The notes below the pieces were generated by a model. The model saw nothing but the letters and a program-made list of their open reading frames with translations, did not search any database and was not told the DNA's origin. From Candidatus Aquidulcis frankliniae (lineage in GTDB: Bacteria; Chloroflexota; Limnocylindria; Limnocylindrales; Limnocylindraceae), in assembly GCA_009925905.1 (NCBI GenBank), contig RFPZ01000015.1, positions 1-20,601 of the forward strand: a DNA stretch of 20,601 bases. Reading direction: 5' to 3'. Below, piece by piece: positions 1 to 7,322 of this stretch. Numbering within the stretch: the first letter of the stretch is position 1; each line of letters starts with the position of its first letter. A program made the translations under genes and the position numbers.

Positions 1-260
1 TCGACGGCGCGCCGTCGACGGAGTTTGCTTACAAGAACGATGCGCTTGAGGCCGCGATGAACGCTGCGCTTGCAGCGGGCACCGAAGCTGAGGCGAAGAC
101 GCAGTGGGAGTTGGCGCAGGACTTGATCCGCGCGGACATGCCAACTGTGCCGATCGCAAACTCCAAGCCACAGGCAGCAGCCTCAATCGACCTCAAGGGC
201 TTCATCGGCTCTGCAGGGTTGAACGAGCCGCTCAACCTGGTCTGGCTTGATCGTCCGTAA
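1..260 (+). CDS. ABC transporter substrate-binding protein, C-terminal end (partial)
   Basis: This is the last 85 codons of a gene that begins before the window; the reading frame starts at base 3 and ends at TAA 258-260. The visible text has the tail pattern of the SBP_bac_5 family (dipeptide/oligopeptide/nickel binding proteins): an aromatic-Asn-Asp-Leu helix, an Ala-rich helix with a Gln-Trp-Glu-Leu-Ala-Gln-Asp segment, and then Asp-Met-Pro-Thr-Val-Pro-Ile, which in the family is the 'D.P.VP' stretch near the C terminus. The protein would be extracytoplasmic and deliver substrate to the permeases that follow. The family assignment rests on this pattern and on the four importer genes directly downstream. 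Substrate cannot be told from the fragment. Confidence 0.85.
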   Translation, partial: DGAPSTEFAYKNDALEAAMNAALAAGTEAEAKTQWELAQDLIRADMPTVPIANSKPQAAASIDLKGFIGSAGLNEPLNLVWLDRP

Positions 261-268
261 CTGAGTAG

Positions 269-290
269 GGCGAAGCCTTCGGGCCTCGCC
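269..290 (+). terminator. UUCG-capped hairpin after the binding-protein gene
   Basis: GGCGAAGCC / GGCCTCGCC form a 9-position stem with one A-C mismatch, closed by the very stable TTCG tetraloop. It lies 8 nt after the stop codon. No T-tract follows, so it may be a U-tract-less terminator, or a 3' stabiliser that leaves the binding-protein mRNA more abundant than the permease mRNA, as is common in such operons. The second reading fits the separate promoter candidate before the permease. Confidence 0.5.
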
Positions 291-366
291 GACTCGCTCT
301 AGAAAGAGCATCTGTCGCCGCTCCCTTGGCCGTGAGGCTGAGGGGGCGGCGATGGCGTTTCACCCT

Positions 367-372
367 TAGACT
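367..372 (+). promoter_or_regulatory. -10 box TAGACT, permease gene 381
   Basis: TAGACT matches TANNNT and ends 8 nt before the ATG at 381. No Shine-Dalgarno is visible, so the start may be leaderless or nearly so. The 8-nt gap is the longest of the ten similar sites in this window, so this is one of the weaker cases. Confidence 0.45.
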
Positions 373-388
373 GCCCTCCTATGGGCAG
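371..388. repeat. Inverted repeat centred on the predicted +1 of the permease gene
   Basis: CTGCCC (371-376) and GGGCAG (383-388) are perfect inverted 6-mers around the spacer TCCTAT, which contains the first two bases of the ATG. If transcription starts near 379-381, the left arm is not in the mRNA, so this would act as DNA (an operator over the start site) rather than as an RNA hairpin. A 6-bp repeat can arise by chance. Confidence 0.35.
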
Positions 389-1385
389 GTACATTGTTCG
401 ACGGTTGCTCGCCGCGATCCCAGTATTGATCGGGCTCTCCATCTTGCTCTTTGCGTACATCCGCATCCTGCCGGGTGACCCTTGTGTCGCCATCCTTGGG
501 CAACACCGCACGCCAGAGGCGTGCGCCGCATTGATCTCAAACCTGGGATTAGACCGCCCACTTTGGGAGCAGTACATCACCTACCTGCTGAAGACGCTCT
601 CCGGCGACCTGGGCTCCAGCGTCGTCAACTCCCAGCCGTTCCTTGCCGAATTCCTCACGCGCTTCCCAGGGACGGTCGAGCTAACTTTCGGCGCCCTCCT
701 CTTCGCAATCGGCGTGGGTATTCCACTTGGCCGCCTTGCTGCTCGCAAGGTTGGCGGCTGGGTTGACGGGCTCATCACAGGCGTCAGCCTCTTCGGCGTC
801 AGCATTCCAGTTTTTGTGCTCGGACTTGCCCTGGTTGTGATTTTCGGCGTGATCCTGGGCTGGCTCCCAACCCAGGGTCGCATTGATGCCCGTGCACGGT
901 TTGATGCCACCTCCGGAATCTTGTTGATCGATACGCTGTTGGCGGGGCGGCTCGATCTCTTTGTGGATGTGGTGCGCCACCTCATCCTGCCATCGATTGC
1001 ACTCGGCTCAATTCCTCTTGCAATCATTGCTCGCATCACACGCGCCTCGGTTATTGAGGTAGCAAACGAAGATTACGTACGCACTGCGAGATCAAAAGGC
1101 CTGAAGGAGAAGACGGTGGACAGCCGCCACGTTATGCGCAACGCGTGGCTTCCAGTCACGACCGTGGTCGGTCTACAGGTTGGCGGTCTACTCGGCGGCG
1201 CAGTGTTGACCGAGACAGTCTTTGTGTGGAATGGCGTCGGTCGCTGGGTTGTTGATGCGATCCAGAATCATGACTACCCAATTGTGCAGTCAACGATCCT
1301 CGTCTTTGCGGTGATCTTCTTGGTCGTGAACCTGGTAGTTGACGTTGGATATGCACTACTCAATCCGAAGATTCGATACCAATGA
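381..1385 (+). CDS. OppB/DppB-family ABC importer permease
   Basis: A 334-residue inner-membrane permease of the dipeptide/oligopeptide/nickel importer family, of normal length. It opens with the family's typical 'RYIVRRLLAAIPVLIGLS' N-terminal helix followed by the 'LPGDP' motif. The EAA loop that docks the ATPase is visible near residues 225-258 (VANEDYVRTARSKGL ... RNAWLP). The C-terminal half has the usual 'GGAVLTETVF' and 'YPIVQ' segments. About six membrane helices are expected. It pairs with the permease that follows to form the channel. The ATG at 381 is preferred because of the TAGACT box just upstream; there is no ribosome binding site. Its TGA overlaps the next ATG in ATGA. Whether it carries peptides, nickel or sugars cannot be read from the sequence. 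Confidence 0.93.
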   Translation: MGRYIVRRLLAAIPVLIGLSILLFAYIRILPGDPCVAILGQHRTPEACAALISNLGLDRPLWEQYITYLLKTLSGDLGSSVVNSQPFLAEFLTRFPGTVELTFGALLFAIGVGIPLGRLAARKVGGWVDGLITGVSLFGVSIPVFVLGLALVVIFGVILGWLPTQGRIDARARFDATSGILLIDTLLAGRLDLFVDVVRHLILPSIALGSIPLAIIARITRASVIEVANEDYVRTARSKGLKEKTVDSRHVMRNAWLPVTTVVGLQVGGLLGGAVLTETVFVWNGVGRWVVDAIQNHDYPIVQSTILVFAVIFLVVNLVVDVGYALLNPKIRYQ

Positions 1386-2269
1386 TGTTTCGAGCGGCCC
1401 TCGTAGATCCTCAGAGTGCGCGCGTATCACGCGGGCTATGGAGTGATGCAGCGCGCCGCCTTCGCCGAAATCGACCAGCACTCGTTGGCCTTTTCTGCAT
1501 CACGTTGTTCGCACTTGCAGCGATCCTTGCTCCAGTCATTGCACCGTTTGATCCGTACGAGATGAATGGAAGCAGCCTTGACGCACCATCCCTGACGCAC
1601 CTATTTGGCACCGACCTCCTTGGCCGTGACATCTTCTCGCGCGTCCTCTATGGGGCACAGATCAGCCTCTTCGTCGGTGTTGGCGCTGTGGTTCTGGCGC
1701 TACTCATCGGGGGAGTTCTTGGCGCAGTCGCTGGCGGGTTTGGTGGGCGAATTGACGGCATAATCATGCGAGCGACCGATGTGTTCCTCTCGATCCCGAG
1801 CATCTTGCTAGCCATCGGCATCGTTACTGCGCTCGGTCGTGGCATGGCACAGCTGATGTTCGCTATTGCAGTGAGCTATGCGCCCACCTTCGCACGCCTA
1901 CTTCGCGGCTCGCTGCTTGCCCTTCGCGAGGCCGACTACGTTGTTGCGGCTCGCACCATTGGCGCATCGCGCATGCGAATCCTGGTGCGACACATGCTGC
2001 CAAATGCCCTGACACCGCTGATTGTTCAAGCAACGCTGGTCCTTGCCACCGCTATCATCGACATCGCTGGGCTTGGCTTCCTTGGCCTCGGGCCGGCCGA
2101 TCCACGAACGCCAGAGTGGGGAACAATGCTCGTTGACGCGCGTCGCTTCATGCAGACCGCTCCACATATCGTCGTGTTTATTGGTGGAGCGATCGTCATC
2201 TCGGCGATCGGGTTCAACCTTCTTGGAGACGGGCTGCGAGAGTCGCTTGACCCGAAGTTGAAGCGATGA
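1382..2269 (+). CDS. OppC/DppC-family ABC importer permease
   Basis: A 295-residue second permease of the importer. The N terminus has the OppC_N pattern: a basic 'SDAARRLRRNRPALVG' stretch, a first membrane helix, 'PFDPYEMN', and then 'THLFGTDLLGRDIFSRVLYGAQISL', a hallmark of this family. The EAA loop near residues 179-209 (READYVVAARTIGASRMRILVRHMLPNAL) docks the ATPase. The 'GLGFLGLG' and 'PEWGTMLVDAR' segments complete the family signature. The start overlaps the previous stop in ATGA (1382-1385) and the gene begins Met-Met, so translation is coupled. The stop overlaps the next start in the same way. It is intact and of normal length. Confidence 0.94.
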   Translation: MMFRAALVDPQSARVSRGLWSDAARRLRRNRPALVGLFCITLFALAAILAPVIAPFDPYEMNGSSLDAPSLTHLFGTDLLGRDIFSRVLYGAQISLFVGVGAVVLALLIGGVLGAVAGGFGGRIDGIIMRATDVFLSIPSILLAIGIVTALGRGMAQLMFAIAVSYAPTFARLLRGSLLALREADYVVAARTIGASRMRILVRHMLPNALTPLIVQATLVLATAIIDIAGLGFLGLGPADPRTPEWGTMLVDARRFMQTAPHIVVFIGGAIVISAIGFNLLGDGLRESLDPKLKR

Positions 2270-3333
2270 GCGACCAGCATCTGCTCGAGGTACGCGACCT
2301 GGTAGTGCGCTTCCGCACCCACGACGGCGCGGTGCATGCGGTGAACGGTGTCTCGTTTGACCTTGCGGCGGGCGAAACGCTCGGCGTGGCGGGTGAGTCA
2401 GGCTGTGGCAAGAGTGTGACGAACCTAGCGATTGTTGGTCTGCTGCCGAAACCTGCTGGCCGCGTCGAAGGCGGGAGCGTCAAGCTCCAGGGGCGTGAGC
2501 TCACCACCCTGAAGGAAGAGGAGCTGCGCCAGGTGCGCGGTAGCGAGATCGCCATGATCTTCCAGGACCCGATGACCTCGCTGAATCCGGTGCTGCGAAT
2601 TGAGGAGCAGTTGGTTGAGACGATTCAAGCCCATCGTGAGGTGACGAAGGAGGCTGCTCGGGCTCGGGCGATTGATCTACTCGCGGCCGTTGGCGTTGCC
2701 AACCCTGAGTCGCGACTTCGTAGCTACCCGCACGAGTTCTCGGGCGGCATGCGCCAGCGCGTCATGATCGCCATGGCACTCGCCCTTGAGCCACGCGTGC
2801 TCATTGCCGACGAACCAACCACCGCGCTCGACGTCACCATTCAGGCGCAAGTGCTTGATCTGCTTCGCCGCCTTACCGAAGAGCGCGGTACAGCCACGAT
2901 CCTCGTCACTCACGACCTTGGCGTTCTGGCCGGCATGGCCGACCGCGTCAACGTGATGTACGCCGGCGCAGTCATTGAGTCCGGCACCACCGACGACCTT
3001 TTTGCCAAGCCGCGTCATCCGTACACCGTTGGCCTGCTGCGCTCCATTCCACGCCTCGACGGCGAGACGGGCGGCAAGCTCGTGCCGATCGAAGGTCGAC
3101 CCCCCGATCTCATTGAGGCCCCCGTCGGCTGTTCGTTCTATGCGCGCTGCGCCTGGCGCACCGATCGCTGCGCCACCGAGACGCCCGCTCTCGCGCCGAT
3201 CGATGGCGGCAAGGGTCCGATCGTGACGAGCGGACCAGCAGCGACCCATGTCGTGGCCTGCTTCAACCCGGTGGCCCCCGCAGAGGTCGCCGAAGGGCGA
3301 CCGCTGCCGCGTGCAGGGGGAGCCACCCAATGA
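2266..3333 (+). CDS. OppD/DppD-family importer ATPase with C-terminal Cys cluster
   Basis: A 355-residue cytoplasmic ATPase. Visible motifs are Walker A GESGCGKS (43-50), the Q-loop Gln100 in IFQDP, signature FSGGMRQR (158-165), Walker B VLIADEP (178-184) with D-loop ALD, and the switch His216 in VTHDLGV. The oligo_HPY C-terminal region follows (HPYTVGLL, 251-258), then four cysteines (289, 295, 302, 332). Homologues of this family have been reported to bind a [4Fe-4S] cluster through such cysteines, so a cluster is plausible here but is inference. The protein pairs with the next ATPase under the two permeases. The start overlaps the previous stop in ATGA with only a weak ribosome site, so reinitiation is likely. 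Confidence 0.93.
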   Translation: MSDQHLLEVRDLVVRFRTHDGAVHAVNGVSFDLAAGETLGVAGESGCGKSVTNLAIVGLLPKPAGRVEGGSVKLQGRELTTLKEEELRQVRGSEIAMIFQDPMTSLNPVLRIEEQLVETIQAHREVTKEAARARAIDLLAAVGVANPESRLRSYPHEFSGGMRQRVMIAMALALEPRVLIADEPTTALDVTIQAQVLDLLRRLTEERGTATILVTHDLGVLAGMADRVNVMYAGAVIESGTTDDLFAKPRHPYTVGLLRSIPRLDGETGGKLVPIEGRPPDLIEAPVGCSFYARCAWRTDRCATETPALAPIDGGKGPIVTSGPAATHVVACFNPVAPAEVAEGRPLPRAGGATQ

Positions 3334-4331
3334 GCCGCGAACCACTGCTCAACGTCAAGGACCTCGCCGTTCGATTCCCCATCCGCGAAGGCTTGGTGCG
3401 CGAGCGCACCGTCGCCGAAGTGCGTGCGGTTGATGGTGTCTCATTCGAGGTGGCAAAGGGAGAGATCCTCGGCCTCGTTGGTGAGTCTGGTTGCGGCAAG
3501 AGCACGGTGGCGCGCGCAATCACTCGCGTGGTAAAGCCGAGCGCGGGAACGATTGACTTTGACGGCCATAACCTGGCGACCGCAGAGGGGAGTGAACTGC
3601 ACGATCTTCGACGTCGTGTGCAGATGATCTTCCAGGATCCATATGCCTCGCTGAATCCGCGCATGACCGTTGGCGCGATCCTGCGCGAACCCGCCGACAT
3701 CTACAAGGTGGGCACGACCGCCGAACGCACCGAGCGGGTCACCGAACTCCTGGAACTGGTCGGGCTTGATCCGCGCTTTGCCGAACGTTACCCCCATGAG
3801 TTCTCTGGGGGTCAACGGCAGCGCATTGGCGTGGCACGCGCGCTCGCGCTCAACCCAGATCTCGTGGTGGCCGACGAGCCGGTCAGCGCGCTTGACGTGA
3901 GCGTGCAGGCGCAGATCCTGAACCTGCTCGGTGAGCTGCGCCAGCGCCTCGGGCTCGCCTATCTCTTTATTGCGCACGACCTCTCGGTCGTTCGCCACAT
4001 CAGCGACCGTACCGCCGTGATGTATCTCGGGAAGATCGTTGAAGTCGCACCATCAGCGGAGTTGAATAGTTCGCCAGTTCATCCGTATTCGATTGCGCTG
4101 CTCTCTGCGGTGCCAATTCCTGACCCAGCGGTTGAGAAGAAGCGCAAGCGCATCATCCTGAAGGGCGACGTGCCTTCGCCATCCAATCCGCCAAGCGGCT
4201 GCGCCTTCCAGACTCGCTGCTGGTTGAAAGAGAAGCTCGGCAACCCAGAACGCTGCAACACGGAGTCACCACAGCTCGTGCAGGTTTCAACCGGCCACCA
4301 GGTGGCCTGCCACTTCCCCGACAAGGTGTAG
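3330..4331 (+). CDS. OppF/DppF-family importer ATPase
   Basis: A 333-residue second ATPase of the importer, cytoplasmic. Walker A GESGCGKS is at 51-58, Q-loop Gln102 in IFQDPYASLNP, signature EFSGGQRQRIGVARAL from 158, Walker B LVVADEP with ALD at 178-189, and switch His216 in IAHDLSV. The oligo_HPY tail contains HPYSIALLSAVPIPDP (251-266) and four cysteines at 291, 297, 309 and 327, spaced much as in the partner ATPase. A GGGGAG stretch about 10 nt upstream may serve as ribosome site. The start overlaps the previous TGA in ATGA. It is the last gene of the importer operon and faces the next gene tail to tail with a 13-nt gap. No strong terminator is seen, only a weak 7-of-8 stem at 4330-4337/4355-4362. 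Confidence 0.93.
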   Translation: MSREPLLNVKDLAVRFPIREGLVRERTVAEVRAVDGVSFEVAKGEILGLVGESGCGKSTVARAITRVVKPSAGTIDFDGHNLATAEGSELHDLRRRVQMIFQDPYASLNPRMTVGAILREPADIYKVGTTAERTERVTELLELVGLDPRFAERYPHEFSGGQRQRIGVARALALNPDLVVADEPVSALDVSVQAQILNLLGELRQRLGLAYLFIAHDLSVVRHISDRTAVMYLGKIVEVAPSAELNSSPVHPYSIALLSAVPIPDPAVEKKRKRIILKGDVPSPSNPPSGCAFQTRCWLKEKLGNPERCNTESPQLVQVSTGHQVACHFPDKV

Positions 4332-4344
4332 CGAACGAACGCGC

Positions 4345-5940
4345 TTAGCGATTGCGCTCGCTGCGAACGAAGAGGAACGTACCAACCGAGAGCATGACAA
4401 CGGTTGCCACGGAGATAACCGCCACTGTCCATGCGGGGTCAGCGAGCACCGCCGGATCTGGATAGCCGTAGTAGGCACCGCGGATAAGGTCAACGGCGTA
4501 GCGCAGTGGCGCAATGTGGCTGACGATGTCGAGGTACCACGGCAGGTTGCGGATAGGGTTGAACGCACCGGCGAGGAAGAACTGCGGTAGGAAGATGAAT
4601 GGGAAGAGCAGGTTTGCCGAGCGCTGATTTGGCAGTACGCTCACGATCAGTGCCCCGAACGCGGCACCAAAGATGGCGACCAGAATGAGCGCAGGAATGA
4701 TTGCGAACACCTGCGCCAGGGTGAGCGGGATGCCGAGCACGATGCCGAAGGCCATAACGGTGAAGGCCTGAGGGAAGGCTACGAGTGACTCGCCGAGGAT
4801 CTTGCCGGCGAGAATGGTTCGTCGCCCGATCGGCGCAACGAAAATCTCTTGGCTGAAATCGTTCTCGCGATCCTCAAGGATCGAGACGAGCCCGAGCGCC
4901 GAAGACTGCCAGACGCCCTGCGCAAGCTGCCCCGCAAAGATGAAGGGGAGCAGGTCAATACCAGGGGACTCGAAGTTTGAGGCAAATGCCCCGCCGAGAA
5001 CTCCAATAAAGAGGGCTGGGAAGACGAGGCCGCCGACGAGGCGGATCGGATCGCGTAGGAGCTTGGTGACAAAGTCACGAAGAAGCGCGTGCGCTGACTC
5101 GGCACCCTTCACCTCAACGGCGAAGCCGGCGGAGATGACCTGTGGGGTGTGGCCCAGGCGCTCGATCTCTGCCCCAAGCGCCACACGGTCCGCGGCTTCC
5201 AGTTCAACGCGGGTCACGCCAGTGCCAACGCGCAGTTCGGCAGGGGTACCGTTTGCCACGATCTTGCCGCGGTCGATGATGCAGACCTGGTCGGCAATCT
5301 CTACCTCATCGAGATAGTGCGTAGTCAGCACCATTGTGGTTCCTTCACTGCGGCGAATCGCATCAAGGTAGCCGGCGACCGAGCGACGCGACTCAGGGTC
5401 GAGACCCACCGTTGGCTCGTCAAGGAAGAGGACTTGCGGCTTATGGAGCAGCGAACGCGCGATTTCGAGCTTGCGGCGCATACCACCCGAATACTTGGAA
5501 ATCTTCTTGAAGAGGTCATCGCGATCAAGGCCAACGAGCGCACCGAGCGCAACAATACGCTCGCGGTATTCCTGCGGCATCAGGCTGAAGGAGGGGCGAT
5601 AGGCATACGCGCCGTAGAGCGCGGCGTGGAAGCGGCAGTTCTCTTCGCCAGTGAGGGCGCGATCAAGTGACGGCTTCTGGAAGATGATGCCGACACGGCG
5701 GCGCACCTCTGACTGGTCGTGTGCCAGGTCGGCACCGGCGATCTGCACGCTCCCTGAGGTGGCGGCAAGCGTGGTCGTGAGGATGCTGATCGTGGTGGTC
5801 TTCCCTGCGCCGTTTGGCCCCAGGAGGGCGAAGAGGGAGCCCTGCTCCACAGAGAAGGAGACGCCATCTACGGCGTTACGGTCAGCGCCCTTGTAGCGCT
5901 TGACGAGGTCTGAGACGACGATTGCAGGGGTAGAAGACAT
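4345..5940 (-). CDS. ABC-2 exporter: ATPase fused in frame to permease
   Basis: A 531-residue reading frame. Residues 1 to about 285 are a DrrA/NodI-type ATPase: Walker A GPNGAGKT (41-48), Q-loop Gln88, signature YSGGMRRKLEIARSL (150-164), Walker B VLFLDEP (170-176), switch His208. From about residue 291 it is an ABC-2 permease: 'LLRDPIRLVGGLVFP', about six membrane helices, and a closing 'PLRYAVDLIRGAYYG' motif. In relatives these are normally two genes. Here the end of the ATPase (the usual PSLEDVF-type stretch) and the first cytoplasmic residues of the permease are missing, so this looks like an in-frame deletion joining two genes, either real or an assembly artefact. A natural fusion cannot be excluded. 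The likely role is drug or lipid export. The TAGGAT box 7 nt upstream supports the ATG at 5940. Confidence 0.85.
   Translation of the reverse strand: MSSTPAIVVSDLVKRYKGADRNAVDGVSFSVEQGSLFALLGPNGAGKTTTISILTTTLAATSGSVQIAGADLAHDQSEVRRRVGIIFQKPSLDRALTGEENCRFHAALYGAYAYRPSFSLMPQEYRERIVALGALVGLDRDDLFKKISKYSGGMRRKLEIARSLLHKPQVLFLDEPTVGLDPESRRSVAGYLDAIRRSEGTTMVLTTHYLDEVEIADQVCIIDRGKIVANGTPAELRVGTGVTRVELEAADRVALGAEIERLGHTPQVISAGFAVEVKGAESAHALLRDFVTKLLRDPIRLVGGLVFPALFIGVLGGAFASNFESPGIDLLPFIFAGQLAQGVWQSSALGLVSILEDRENDFSQEIFVAPIGRRTILAGKILGESLVAFPQAFTVMAFGIVLGIPLTLAQVFAIIPALILVAIFGAAFGALIVSVLPNQRSANLLFPFIFLPQFFLAGAFNPIRNLPWYLDIVSHIAPLRYAVDLIRGAYYGYPDPAVLADPAWTVAVISVATVVMLSVGTFLFVRSERNR
5060..5100 (-). other. 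Probable deletion junction between ATPase and permease
   Basis: The protein passes directly from 'VEVKGAESAHALLRDF' (a typical late ATPase strand and helix) to 'VTKLLRDPIRLVGG' (a typical first line of a DrrB permease). The point of change carries a short inverted repeat, GTGAC AAA GTCAC (5066-5078), of the kind that can promote deletions or assembly breaks. The exact join cannot be fixed without homologues. Confidence 0.5.
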
Positions 5941-5947
5941 GGGCGCA

Positions 5948-5953
5948 ATCCTA
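5948..5953 (-). promoter_or_regulatory. -10 box TAGGAT, ABC-2 exporter
   Basis: Read on the minus strand, TAGGAT is followed by 7 nt and then the ATG at 5940. There is no Shine-Dalgarno, as expected for a leaderless mRNA. It stands back to back with the -10 box of the divergent gene, 12 nt away. Confidence 0.6.
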
Positions 5954-5965
5954 CTCCTGTCAGGG

Positions 5966-5971
5966 TAGGCT
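5966..5971 (+). promoter_or_regulatory. -10 box TAGGCT, UbiA-family gene
   Basis: TAGGCT is followed by exactly 6 nt and then the ATG at 5978, with no Shine-Dalgarno, as for a leaderless start. Together with 5948-5953 it fills the 37-nt divergent gap; the -35 region of each promoter would fall on the start of the other. Confidence 0.6.
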
Positions 5972-5977
5972 CGTCTT

Positions 5978-6784
5978 ATGGCTCACCTCGCTGCCCTCGT
6001 CAGACTCGCCCACCCGCTACCCACACTCCTCAACGCGCTCGTTGCGGCGGCACTAACGACGACTGCCGGGGGCTCCAACACCCAAGCGGCCCTTGCGGCA
6101 ATCACCATGCTTGGCATTCATACCTCCATCGGCGCTATGAATGACCTCCTTGACCAAGCTAGTGATGCGGGGAGAGTAGAGAAGCCACTCGTTGGCGGAG
6201 CCGTCACCCCGCGTGAGGCACGAGTGATGGTGGTCGTTGCTGCAACCGCAGGGCTCGCAGCGGCCTCTGCGCTCAGCACTGAGAGTCTGGCGATTGCCGC
6301 CGCCGGTGCAACTCTTGGCTATCTGTACAACGCAGGGATCAAGCGCACGCCGATCTCGTTTCTTCCATTCGCTCTTGGGGTCGCACTCATTCCGGTCTTC
6401 GCGTGGAGTGCCGCTGGGGCACAACTTCCCGCCGCAATCGCCACACTCTGCCTAATTGCGCTCCCTGGCGGCAGTGCCCTTGCGCTCCAGAATGCACTCG
6501 CTGATCGCGAACTCGATAAATCTGTCGGTGCCAATGGTGCAGTGGTGCGACTCGGTCACCAACGGACAATCTCCTTAATCGCGCTGCTCCACGGCATCAC
6601 CTATCTCCTTCTTCTCGTCAGTGCGCCAACGACCGCCTCACCGGTGCTCCTCGCTGCTGGTGGGTTGCTCCTCGTTGTGGGGGTGACGTTGAGCACTCGT
6701 CTGCCGCGCGCCCTGCGCCAACGCGGCTGGGAGGTGAGCGCACTCGCACTCGCCTGTTGTGCCATCGCAATCTCGCTCTCGTAG
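5978..6784 (+). CDS. UbiA-family prenyltransferase-like membrane protein
   Basis: A 268-residue integral membrane protein of the UbiA superfamily, which transfers prenyl chains to aromatic or other acceptors. The N terminus 'LVRLAHPLPTLLNAL' fits the family. The first Asp-rich motif NDLLDQASDAGR (about 54-65) with the following 'KPLVGG' and the second motif 'NALADRELDKSVG' (about 172-184) are both present, so Mg-diphosphate binding looks intact. About eight membrane helices are expected, with 'LGYLYNAGIKRT' between them. The acceptor is unknown; many such single genes in Chloroflexota and Actinobacteria are called 4-hydroxybenzoate polyprenyltransferase without proof. The start is fixed by the leaderless promoter. 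The stop codon TAG is also the first half of the next gene's -10 box. Confidence 0.85.
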   Translation: MAHLAALVRLAHPLPTLLNALVAAALTTTAGGSNTQAALAAITMLGIHTSIGAMNDLLDQASDAGRVEKPLVGGAVTPREARVMVVVAATAGLAAASALSTESLAIAAAGATLGYLYNAGIKRTPISFLPFALGVALIPVFAWSAAGAQLPAAIATLCLIALPGGSALALQNALADRELDKSVGANGAVVRLGHQRTISLIALLHGITYLLLLVSAPTTASPVLLAAGGLLLVVGVTLSTRLPRALRQRGWEVSALALACCAIAISLS

Positions 6785-6787
6785 GAT
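6782..6787 (+). promoter_or_regulatory. -10 box TAGGAT built on the preceding stop codon
   Basis: TAGGAT begins with the TAG stop of the UbiA-family gene and is followed by exactly 6 nt and the ATG at 6794. No Shine-Dalgarno is present. The gap between the two genes is only 9 nt, so one sequence ends translation of one gene and would start transcription of the next. Confidence 0.55.
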
Positions 6788-6793
6788 TGATTC

Positions 6794-7273
6794 ATGAACA
6801 TCGTTCGCGCATCACAGCGCGCAACAAGAGGTGGCTGCGGCACCCTTATCGTCGGGCTGATCATCCTGGGCGCAATCGGCTCGCTGTTCGATGGCGGATC
6901 GGATACCAGCATGCCGCGACCAAGCTCGGCCCCCTCGGCCACGAGTGACCCCGATCCTTCGCCCTCCCCGACGCCTTCACCCTCGGTCGTGCCATCGCTG
7001 CCAATTGCCCTTGCGGTTGACCCGCCAGCCGCGGTCGCGCGAGGTGCGGAGATCGTCCTCACCGTGCGGGCGAGCGCCGGCTCGGAGTGCGAGATTGGTG
7101 TGCCTGAACTGGCGCGTGCGGGGGAGGCCCCCGCGGCACTCTTCGTCCCCAACGGCGGCATAGCCACCTTCACCTGGCGAGCAGGTGCAACCAAGGGTGT
7201 CTGGTTTGCCACGGTCGTCTGCACCGCCGAGCTTGAGCGCGAAGCGCTCGAAGTGGCCATTACCATCAAGTAG
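6794..7273 (+). CDS. Small membrane-anchored extracytoplasmic protein, Pro/Ser linker
   Basis: 159 residues, not recognised as a named family. Residues 1-12 are basic; 14-32 (CGTLIVGLIILGAIGSLF) form one membrane helix or uncleaved signal anchor. A low-complexity linker rich in Pro, Ser, Thr and Asp follows (about 38-70, 'SPSPTPSPS'), then a compact domain of about 85 residues with alternating hydrophobic strands and two cysteines (about 97 and 144) that could pair. This resembles a small Ig-like or beta-sandwich domain displayed outside the membrane, but that is inference. The start is supported by the TAGGAT box. A weak 5-bp stem (GTGGC/GCCAC, 7273-7287) follows the stop. Confidence 0.75.
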   Translation: MNIVRASQRATRGGCGTLIVGLIILGAIGSLFDGGSDTSMPRPSSAPSATSDPDPSPSPTPSPSVVPSLPIALAVDPPAAVARGAEIVLTVRASAGSECEIGVPELARAGEAPAALFVPNGGIATFTWRAGATKGVWFATVVCTAELEREALEVAITIK

Positions 7274-7297
7274 TGGCGAGCAGCCACCTGCAGGCTT

Positions 7298-7303
7298 CAT
7301 ACT
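7298..7303 (+). promoter_or_regulatory. Candidate -10 box CATACT for the tRNA
   Basis: CATACT lies 19 nt before the mature tRNA 5' end, giving a start near 7310 and a 13-nt leader for RNase P to remove. The same 8-mer TTCATACT occurs again just after the tRNA (7406-7413), where it serves the SDR gene. Confidence 0.4.
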
Positions 7304-7322
7304 GCGGTGGTTCGTCTCCCGT

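Noticed and set aside
2677..3345. Long minus-strand open frame opposite the importer ATPase
   Set aside because: It is a shadow of the conserved OppD frame; high GC leaves the antisense frame open and the product matches no known pattern.
4330..4362. Stem AGCGAACG/CGCTCGCT as terminator between the convergent importer and exporter genes
   Set aside because: One mismatch in 8 pairs, a long loop and coding use of one arm; too weak to annotate as a feature.
5149..5670. 173-codon plus-strand frame inside the ABC-2 gene
   Set aside because: It lies opposite the ATPase motifs and has no promoter box or ribosome site; it is an antisense shadow.
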